The position numbers and the translations under genes are program-made. Positions 1 to 5,696 of a stretch of DNA of 5,696 nt are shown here, piece after piece (the first letter of the stretch is position 1; each line of letters begins with the position of its first letter). The notes beneath the pieces are model-generated. The model was not told the DNA's origin. It was given only the letters and a program-made list of their open reading frames with translations, and ran no database searches. The DNA is from Paenibacillus sp. GTDB taxonomy: Bacteria; Bacillota; Bacilli; Paenibacillales; Paenibacillaceae. The stretch spans positions 7,018 through 12,713 of the forward strand of contig DOJM01000379.1 of assembly GCA_003529225.1 (NCBI GenBank). The letters are read 5' to 3'.

Positions 1-1244
1 ATCGCATTTGATATTTCCAAAGCTTGGTTTAATCGATAGAGTACATCGTCTACCGTTTTATCCTGGGTAACTCCATTTATGGAGTCATGCGCATGGGATA
101 ATAACATGTAATCTAAAGCTAAATGCAAGAATGACTCATCATACTTGCCACCTGCCATCATATTAACTACTGATAAAGGCTCTGCCTGATTAAACAAGCT
201 GTTTTGAACCTTTTTATTCAGTGTTTTGATATGTGGTCTTGTCATTAGAGCATTCCCAGACAACGAGGTTGTTGGTCCGTCTCTCATTTCACCGTGGATC
301 TCAATCAACTCGTCCAAGCTGAGCTTTTCTTTGAGAATTTCAACATATTCCCCCAATGAGGAGCTCTTAAACTCGATGTCATCAAATTGTTCATTGATTG
401 CCTCGATCAGATTCATTAATTGAGGCTGAGCAGTTGTAGAATCAGTACCATCCATCATCACTCTGTCATCTGGCATAAGAGTGTCCTTCATACCGTTCCA
501 TGACTTAGTAACTGCTTCTTTTATAACCTCTGAGTGTATTTTTTCTGTATCCTCAATCTTGAAATAGTCTTGTATATAGTTCTCGCTATCCGCCTGATGA
601 TAGACTTGACCATAATTCCCCATGTCAAAATTGTAGTCATCCGACTTGTAAGCTACACCGTTCATAATATGAATATAGGCATTCATAAAAAAGTTGGCTC
701 TTGCATCTTCACCTAATCTTGTTGCATAGACGCTTGTGTCATCCTTGCCTGTCCACTTGAACTCACTGTTTGGAGCTCGCTTCTTGTCTACATTCTTGGA
801 CACGATGACTGTATCTATTCCAAAGCCCTTATAGATCTGTGGAAGCTGTGATGGCTGTCCCCATCCGAAGGACTCATAGCCAATATCCAAACAATTCCCT
901 AGTTTTTCTGCTTCTCTTCTTCCTTTTAGAAGGTTACGTACAATGGATTCTCCACTTATTGGATATAGATCCGGTAAAGTATACCAAGGACCTACATCTA
1001 TTCTTCCATCCTTAATCAATTTGACAAGCTTATCTCTGTTTTCTGGCCTTACCTCTACGTAATCCAAAATAGGAATAACCTGACCGTCTAGAAGAAATGT
1101 TTTGTAATCCGGGTTATTTTCTAAGGTCTCAATTAATTCATCCATTAGCTTTACAAGGTATAATCTATTTTCCCATATAGGGTAACGCCATTCTCTATCC
1201 CAGTGTGTATGGGGGATGATATATCCTGTCTTTGTTTTGTTCAT
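1..1244 (-). CDS. Glycoside hydrolase family 38 (alpha-mannosidase-type) protein, N-terminal 414 residues, truncated by the window edge
   Basis: Probable zinc-dependent glycosidase acting on alpha-mannosides; no signal peptide is visible, so it is probably cytoplasmic and handles imported oligosaccharides. I translated it from the minus strand: it starts MNKTKTGYIIPHTHWDREW and stays open to base 1. GH38 landmarks: PHTHWDREW at residues 11-19 (metal ligands His14 and Asp16 by analogy with Drosophila Golgi mannosidase II), DGQ at 53-55, a conserved block around 123-150, DGTD at 265-268 (Asp268 in the usual acid/base region), and the alpha-mannosidase middle domain from about 317, with SHAHDSINGV at 383-392 (His386 as the last zinc ligand). 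Family members are commonly 850-1050 residues, so the C-terminal beta domains lie off the left edge. The ATG at 1244 is supported by a good RBS and an in-frame TAA at 1283-1281. Oddity: the nucleophile segment (GYESFGWGQPSQLPQI, 122-137) lacks the family's Asp. The fold assignment is firm; the activity is not. Confidence 0.93.
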   Translation of the reverse strand, partial: MNKTKTGYIIPHTHWDREWRYPIWENRLYLVKLMDELIETLENNPDYKTFLLDGQVIPILDYVEVRPENRDKLVKLIKDGRIDVGPWYTLPDLYPISGESIVRNLLKGRREAEKLGNCLDIGYESFGWGQPSQLPQIYKGFGIDTVIVSKNVDKKRAPNSEFKWTGKDDTSVYATRLGEDARANFFMNAYIHIMNGVAYKSDDYNFDMGNYGQVYHQADSENYIQDYFKIEDTEKIHSEVIKEAVTKSWNGMKDTLMPDDRVMMDGTDSTTAQPQLMNLIEAINEQFDDIEFKSSSLGEYVEILKEKLSLDELIEIHGEMRDGPTTSLSGNALMTRPHIKTLNKKVQNSLFNQAEPLSVVNMMAGGKYDESFLHLALDYMLLSHAHDSINGVTQDKTVDDVLYRLNQALEISNA

Positions 1245-1253
1245 GGTTTCTAT

Positions 1254-1263
1254 CCCTTCCTTT
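1254..1263 (-). promoter_or_regulatory. Ribosome binding site of the GH38 gene
   Basis: The minus strand reads AAAGGAAGGG and ends 9 nt before the ATG at 1244. This purine-rich Shine-Dalgarno sequence at normal Firmicute spacing decides the start codon. The in-frame stop at 1283-1281 excludes a longer protein from further upstream. Confidence 0.85.
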
Positions 1264-1275
1264 ATGAACTTTATC

Positions 1276-1315
1276 CTGAGTTACTTGCATTGTAGCCGTG
1301 CTGATCTCAACTCAG
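1276..1315. repeat. Inverted repeat CTGAGTT/AACTCAG around the candidate -10 box
   Basis: On the minus strand CTGAGTT (1315-1309) and AACTCAG (1282-1276) form a perfect 7-bp inverted repeat separated by 26 bp, which encloses the candidate -10 hexamer. A second, shorter pair, GCTGA/TCAGC (1316-1312 and 1304-1300), lies inside the same stretch. The position at the presumed promoter makes an operator possible, but the arms are short and the spacer long, so chance is not excluded. Confidence 0.3.
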
Positions 1316-1318
1316 CAA
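1289..1318 (-). promoter_or_regulatory. Candidate sigma-A promoter for the GH38 gene
   Basis: On the minus strand, TTGCTG (1318-1313, 3 of 6 matches to TTGACA) is followed after 18 bp by TACAAT (1294-1289, 5 of 6 matches to TATAAT). Transcription would start around 1282-1280, giving a leader of about 35-40 nt that contains the RBS. The weak -35 box suggests that an activator could be needed. This is a pattern match only; other A/T-rich stretches further upstream could also serve. Confidence 0.4.
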
Positions 1319-1400
1319 TCTCAAAAACTGAACTATTTGATGTTTTTTGCTTTTTCTACAACTTTAACTTTGTGCTGTAACTCATATTTTTAATAATTCC

Positions 1401-1422
1401 TCTAAAAAGTCTCTTTTGTAGA
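1401..1422. other. A/T-rich hairpin of unknown role upstream of the GH38 gene
   Basis: TCTAAAAAG (1401-1409) and CTTTTGTAGA (1413-1422) are complementary over 9 bp with a single bulged G at 1418 and a 3-nt loop. It is not followed by a T-run on either strand, so it does not look like an intrinsic terminator. It may be a regulator site, an RNA structure in a longer leader, or chance in A/T-rich DNA. Confidence 0.3.
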
Positions 1423-1424
1423 AA

Positions 1425-1452
1425 TCTCCACAGGTTAATCCCCACAGGTTAA
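1425..1452. repeat. Tandem 14-bp direct repeat, possible regulator site
   Basis: On the minus strand two adjacent units read TTAACCTGTGGGGA (1452-1439) and TTAACCTGTGGAGA (1438-1425). They match at 13 of 14 positions, and the 11-bp core TTAACCTGTGG is perfect in both. The pair sits directly after the terminator and about 107-134 bp upstream of the candidate transcription start of the GH38 gene. Head-to-tail repeats of this size suit a protein that binds direct repeats, such as an AraC/XylS-type activator, which often control glycan-use genes in Paenibacillus and Bacillus. The regulator itself is not in the window. Confidence 0.55.
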
Positions 1453-1457
1453 AATGT

Positions 1458-1493
1458 AAACAGCCCCGTTTCCATTAGGAAAAGGGGCTGTTT
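1458..1493 (-). terminator. Rho-independent terminator after the beta-helix gene
   Basis: A perfect 10-bp stem, AAACAGCCCC (1458-1467) with GGGGCTGTTT (1484-1493), continues after one G/A mismatch into a 5-bp TTTCC/GGAAA stem capped by the loop ATTA. On the minus strand the stem is followed by an interrupted T-rich tract (TTTACATTTTAA). It begins 47 bp after the stop codon of the beta-helix gene, as expected for its terminator. The stem is strong but the T tract is broken, so some read-through into the GH38 gene is possible. On the plus strand no T-run of use follows. Confidence 0.85.
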
Positions 1494-1540
1494 GCCAATT
1501 TCTCATATTTTCACACTAGGGGTTCAGTAAGCTAGCGATC

Positions 1541-4500
1541 TTAGTTGCTTTTTGTAAAAGCAAATACTTTAACACCAATGTTCTCTCCTATCAAGTTTGG
1601 CATTGCGCTTGTTAACCAAGTCTCTATTTCAGTACCTTGTTTCTGATAGGATATAGTAACTTCATTTTTTTGTGGCGCGATCATCACTACGGATACCTTA
1701 GCATTAACGCCTGTTCCTTCCGTAAATTGAACTACCAGATACTTACCCGTTAAATCCTTACCTTTGTCTCCACCAATCGTAATATCACGAGTATAGCCAG
1801 CTCCACCTGCAGTCTCATTACCAATTGCAAGTGTATATCCGCTTTCTGCACCAGGTGTATATTTAGGAATCTCCATCTTTAATACTTCACTCACAACAGC
1901 ACCGTTTTTAACCACAATATAAATATCTTTGGCAGTTACGGTTTTTAAGCCTTCTATACTAATTAGCACTAGTCCTTTTTTACATGGAGCACCGGCCTTA
2001 CTAGTATCAATTACTGGCATTTTAGCTCCGCTTTCAACGACTTGATAATAATATTGTCCGTCTTTACTTGTGTTAAAGGAAACGGAAGCTGTCGTCTCGG
2101 TTAAACGATTAGCGGTACCTGCCGTTAGTATTGGTTTAGGATCATTATTGTCCTGTACTTCTACTACTTGCAAAATATCGCCTGCATACCCTTCTGCTGT
2201 GCCAACTGCAATAATCGTCCCTTCTTGTGCATATAAGGAAGTATCCAATTGTGCAAAAGTCAGTGGCAGCTCTCTCGTGTCGTTCAGATACTGTGCCTTA
2301 ACTTTAGCCGCCAATTCTGGTGCTACACCAGCGAGAGTAGTAACATTACTTAGCTTTTCGATGGATTGAATACCATCAACTGTTACATTAACACTAAATG
2401 TGCTTGATGGTCCTTTTAGATCTGCAAGCTGACCCTTTACTGTAAATGTACCTGGTGTTTTATACAATGATGGATTCACTGTATCCCAATTCACTTTGGC
2501 AACCTGAGTATTACCATCTTTAAATGAAACTGTAACCTCTCTTGATAAATTTGGAGCATGATCAACAGTTGTTGATACATTCTCCTCTATACCTTCTATG
2601 GAAGCAATCTCATAATCCTTATTCATATAAATGGTATAGTCTTTACTTCCCGCTAAAGTAACTTCTGACAATATCAGAGCATTCTTACCATTAACTAATT
2701 GATTCGGTGAAATAGATGCACTGCCATCTATAAATGGAATCTCTTCACCATTCAGCTGCAATTTAATCTCTGCACCATCTAGTACGATATGAGGTTTTTG
2801 GATTGTAATAGGCTTCTCAGCGTCAGTTATAGCAGCATAATAAGTATAATAATTAGGATTAAAGTTGCCGTTTAATACCGCATTGCCTAGTCCAAGATCA
2901 GCCGCATAATCTACATATTTAGGATTGGATATGATCTGAATATCATCCAGGTAAACTGTTGAGTTAATTCCTCCAAAGCCAACTCCACCTGATTTAAACT
3001 GACCATCATCAGCAGTCATCAATTTCTGTCCATCCAATACGAACCCTACTTTGCCATCAAAGGTTTGAATCTGCAAATCATGCCACGCATTCGCTTTAAA
3101 CCCTTCAGGTAAGCCTACTTTACCTAATGATGCATCTCCACCAACAGTATGTTTTGCTATTTCAAAATATGGTGTCCCAGCTGCGAAACCATTAGTTCCA
3201 TTTTTATTTCTTCTATAAACGACTTGATAGGATTCTGGAGCTTTACCAGGGTCTAACCCTTTATTAGATGCCATGATATAAATCGTAAAGTTATCATAGG
3301 CAACACCAAGCACATTGGTTGTACCCCATTCTCCAAATTTCCATTTCATATTGACCAGATAATTATTCCAAGGGGCATTCAACGCATAGAAATCATTTCC
3401 ATCTCTAATCTCATCCTTTAAAACTTCACTTTGAAGATAAGTATCATATACAACTGTTGTTACAGATGGCATACCACCTATTTTGGTAAATTGAGGTACA
3501 ATTCCATCTTCAAAATTCAGCATAAGCTGTTGCTTATTAACCTCTGATCCGTCATATGCCGGAGGTGCTGATATATTGGATGGAGGGATTGGTAATGTCG
3601 CTGGAATCCCGCCAAACACATAAAGCTCATCGTAGAAAGCTTGTCCTTTGCCATTATCAGAACCAAGCGAGATATAATCAAATCCGGAAGCAGGTAAGGT
3701 TTTAACTAATTGATTATCAATATACAGCTTTACATCGGTACCTGATGTATAGTCGAACTTTAGCTCATGCCAACCAAAAGTCCTAACAATGTCAGTAGGT
3801 TCCTTTTGATCTCCCATTTGGATTATATAATTACCTTTAGTATCATAATCCAGACCCATCCCGATCATGTTCTCCCCATCATCAACTCGTGCAATGGATG
3901 TAACCCTTGCCGAATTTTGATGCCCTGAATCGTACGCTGCCAAATTATAATTTTGTCTGTCAAACATCTTAACCGTAACGACTTTGTTCAGCATTTCAGG
4001 GAAATTCTTGTATACTTGAGTTTTATCTAACAGTTCCAGACTTTGTTTGCCGTTAATAGGTCTTTCAGACATAAACTCTGTTGATATTTTGGGCTGACCG
4101 TTAAGATATGACCAAACAGCATCATCCAATCTATTTTCAAAGTTCTCTTTAAAATAAATATCTCCTGGTTCTGTAATCAGATCTCTGTCTGTCAAGTATT
4201 GTTTAGGATAATCTGAAGTTACTCCAATTTTGTCATACTCCATCTTAGAGTCGTCAAATTCCTTAATATGATTTGCAATTTTCCCATAATTAACATTCGT
4301 ATTATCAAACTTTATGACATCACCATATTGAAGAATCGTATTAACTTCAATATTAAAGTTCATTGGATTAGTCGCTTTAACATTGCTTAATTCTAACCCT
4401 GAGGCTCCCATATCCAAGTTAATGTCATTAGGGCCAAAATCAACCATAGTAGGATTTGGACCCGTATTATCAATAATAGCTTGGTTTAAGTAGTTAGGTT

Positions 4501-5696
4501 TGTAATTTGCACCCTTATACAAATAACATGCAAAGAAAGCACCATCATCTCCACCATCTTGTTGAGCATCATGCAAATATACATATTCAATTTTATTATG
4601 GTGAGTGTACATATCCGTCATAATATTGAAATCTTTATCACCATTTGGGGCAGATACATTAGGGTTACGGCTATGTCCGGCAGTTAGAAAAATCCCTCTT
4701 CTTGGTGAATTATAGACCTCTACATGAGATACCGTATTATAGCTTGACTGCTGAATCGTGATCCCTGAGGCCTGACCAATAAGCTCGCCAATATCATGAA
4801 CAATCGTGTTCGTTATCGTATTATCTCTGCTATAGCCATCTCCGTTTTTATCTCCAGCCACACCAGGGTAACCGCCATCTACACTTATACCTCCATGGCC
4901 TGTATATTCAATAAGATTATCCTTTATGGTAGCATTTTCATTAGCTAGATAAAGATTGATACCAAACATACCTGAATTTTTAATATGTGTTTTCGAAATC
5001 GTAATATTTTTAGTATTCGTAAGTGTAATCACACCATATTGGAACTCTATTCTTTCGGTTTGCTCGGCATAGGATGGTTGTGTACTTCCTTTAGCTTCCG
5101 GAGGATAGAAACCTAAACCCGCTCCTGCATCTCCCCAGTTCCAACCATATGCATACCAATCTGTCGTATTGGTATCCTTTAATTGCAACCCACTGAATTC
5201 AATATTTGAAACCATACGATCCTTATCCGAACCTTCGACGCGGACCACTTCTTTGACAGTAGGAATGATAACTTCGTTATTATTCATATCCCCTTCAGGA
5301 TAATAGTACAAATCACCCGTCGTTTTATTGAAATAGTATTCACCTGGAACATCCAAGAAGCCTAAATTCCCTTGTACAAAATATCTTGCATCTGTACCTG
5401 TTTTATATTTAGGTCTATACATTTCTGGTTTACCTTCAACCGTTTTGTATACAAGCTTACGACTTGCAGTGTCAATAGAGGAAACCGGTATCGTATCCGT
5501 CATCCAATCCCAGTATCCGCCATCCCACATATACACCGAGGCATCTAAGTCTCCACGCGCTTGGGCGTTTACGATACCATTGATTGACTCTTGATCAAGA
5601 TCACCAGCTTTATAGAACAAGTCACCAATTCCGCCACCTGCACTTTTCATATATGGGGTTATAGCGGATGGGAAGTCTTTATACTTCTCTAAATTT
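1541..5696 (-). CDS. Large modular extracellular beta-helix protein, probable GH141-like polysaccharide-degrading enzyme; 5' end off the window
   Basis: Probably a secreted protein that binds and cleaves polysaccharide. The frame stays open past the ATG at 5650 to the right edge (15 more codons), and that ATG has no RBS, so start and signal peptide lie outside. Counting from Met at 5650: residues 85-130 carry a GH141-like block, FLDVPGEYYFNKTTGDLYYYP (98-118 region); about 145-435 is a right-handed parallel beta-helix with repeated N-x-I turns; 497-681 and 708-908 are LamG-like jelly rolls, each with W-H-[ED]-L; 911-1010 is cadherin-like; 1017-1093 and 1094-1167 are Big_4 Ig-like; 1171-1263 resembles a fibronectin-like domain; 1264-1369 is a small beta domain. 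A DxNxDG calcium-type loop lies at 267-272. There is no LPXTG, SLH or membrane anchor at the C-terminus. Helix fold and accessory domains are confident; enzyme family and substrate are inferred. Catalytic residues cannot be named. Confidence 0.9.
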   Translation of the reverse strand, partial: NLEKYKDFPSAITPYMKSAGGGIGDLFYKAGDLDQESINGIVNAQARGDLDASVYMWDGGYWDWMTDTIPVSSIDTASRKLVYKTVEGKPEMYRPKYKTGTDARYFVQGNLGFLDVPGEYYFNKTTGDLYYYPEGDMNNNEVIIPTVKEVVRVEGSDKDRMVSNIEFSGLQLKDTNTTDWYAYGWNWGDAGAGLGFYPPEAKGSTQPSYAEQTERIEFQYGVITLTNTKNITISKTHIKNSGMFGINLYLANENATIKDNLIEYTGHGGISVDGGYPGVAGDKNGDGYSRDNTITNTIVHDIGELIGQASGITIQQSSYNTVSHVEVYNSPRRGIFLTAGHSRNPNVSAPNGDKDFNIMTDMYTHHNKIEYVYLHDAQQDGGDDGAFFACYLYKGANYKPNYLNQAIIDNTGPNPTMVDFGPNDINLDMGASGLELSNVKATNPMNFNIEVNTILQYGDVIKFDNTNVNYGKIANHIKEFDDSKMEYDKIGVTSDYPKQYLTDRDLITEPGDIYFKENFENRLDDAVWSYLNGQPKISTEFMSERPINGKQSLELLDKTQVYKNFPEMLNKVVTVKMFDRQNYNLAAYDSGHQNSARVTSIARVDDGENMIGMGLDYDTKGNYIIQMGDQKEPTDIVRTFGWHELKFDYTSGTDVKLYIDNQLVKTLPASGFDYISLGSDNGKGQAFYDELYVFGGIPATLPIPPSNISAPPAYDGSEVNKQQLMLNFEDGIVPQFTKIGGMPSVTTVVYDTYLQSEVLKDEIRDGNDFYALNAPWNNYLVNMKWKFGEWGTTNVLGVAYDNFTIYIMASNKGLDPGKAPESYQVVYRRNKNGTNGFAAGTPYFEIAKHTVGGDASLGKVGLPEGFKANAWHDLQIQTFDGKVGFVLDGQKLMTADDGQFKSGGVGFGGINSTVYLDDIQIISNPKYVDYAADLGLGNAVLNGNFNPNYYTYYAAITDAEKPITIQKPHIVLDGAEIKLQLNGEEIPFIDGSASISPNQLVNGKNALILSEVTLAGSKDYTIYMNKDYEIASIEGIEENVSTTVDHAPNLSREVTVSFKDGNTQVAKVNWDTVNPSLYKTPGTFTVKGQLADLKGPSSTFSVNVTVDGIQSIEKLSNVTTLAGVAPELAAKVKAQYLNDTRELPLTFAQLDTSLYAQEGTIIAVGTAEGYAGDILQVVEVQDNNDPKPILTAGTANRLTETTASVSFNTSKDGQYYYQVVESGAKMPVIDTSKAGAPCKKGLVLISIEGLKTVTAKDIYIVVKNGAVVSEVLKMEIPKYTPGAESGYTLAIGNETAGGAGYTRDITIGGDKGKDLTGKYLVVQFTEGTGVNAKVSVVMIAPQKNEVTISYQKQGTEIETWLTSAMPNLIGENIGVKVFAFTKSN

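Noticed and set aside
226..423. Plus-strand open frame of 65 codons
   Set aside because: It lies fully antisense to the GH38 coding sequence, which has clear family motifs; there is no RBS and no recognisable product.
534..716. Plus-strand open frame of 60 codons with a hydrophobic start
   Set aside because: It is antisense to conserved GH38 sequence; the apparent membrane-like stretch comes from the complement of coding DNA.
1425..1452. The TTAACCTGTGG repeats as DnaA boxes
   Set aside because: They do not fit TTATNCACA, and nothing else here suggests a replication origin.
1458..1480. Catabolite-responsive element (cre)-like match on the minus strand, ATGGAAACGGGGCTG
   Set aside because: It misses the consensus at two fixed positions and is fully explained by the terminator stem.
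1381..1511. Ten-base direct repeat CTCATATTTT at 1381-1390 and 1502-1511
   Set aside because: It is short, A/T-rich and placed on either side of the terminator with no evident role; likely chance.
1541..1640. Cell-wall sorting signal or SLH anchor at the C-terminus of the beta-helix protein
   Set aside because: The last residues (VKVFAFTKSN) lack LPXTG, a hydrophobic helix, a basic tail and SLH repeats.
2070..2369. Plus-strand open frame of 99 codons
   Set aside because: It is antisense to the Ig-like and C-terminal domains of the beta-helix protein, with no sign of independent coding.
5648..5650. ATG at 5650 as the start of the beta-helix gene
   Set aside because: No Shine-Dalgarno sequence precedes it, the frame remains open to the window edge, and a secreted protein of this type should begin with a signal peptide, which is absent here.

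Overview
The window holds parts of two large carbohydrate-active genes, both read on the minus strand, separated by a 296-bp intergenic region. The sequence is A+T-rich with strong purine-rich Shine-Dalgarno signals. The big protein is modular: beta-helix, LamG-like, cadherin-like and Big_4 Ig-like domains, then a C-terminal tail of a kind I associate with Paenibacillus. A soil or gut Firmicute, most likely Paenibacillus or a close relative, fits best. This is an inference, since there is no rRNA or housekeeping gene to confirm it.

In order of transcription (right to left): (1) positions 5696-1541, a secreted-type protein of at least 1384 residues whose 5' end lies outside the window. It has an N-terminal module and right-handed parallel beta-helix resembling GH141-type glycosidases, two LamG-like jelly rolls, a cadherin-like sandwich, two Ig-like domains and two small C-terminal beta domains. 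(2) Positions 1540-1245, an intergenic region with a Rho-independent terminator, a perfect tandem pair of 11-bp cores in a 14-bp repeat, an A/T-rich hairpin, and a candidate sigma-A promoter lying inside a 7-bp inverted repeat. (3) Positions 1244-1, the first 414 residues of a cytoplasmic glycoside hydrolase family 38 (alpha-mannosidase-type) protein, cut by the left edge.

The plausible joint role is two-step breakdown of a complex glycan: the large protein binds and probably cleaves polysaccharide outside the cell, and the GH38 protein trims imported alpha-mannosides inside. The terminator and separate promoter suggest that the two genes are co-located but can be expressed independently.

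The most notable signal is in the GH38 protein. The segment that should carry the family's Asp nucleophile reads YESFGWGQPSQLPQI, with no Asp at that place, although the other metal-site motifs are intact. I saw no mobile element, CRISPR array, tRNA or rRNA. I found no clear evidence of a wholly new system.
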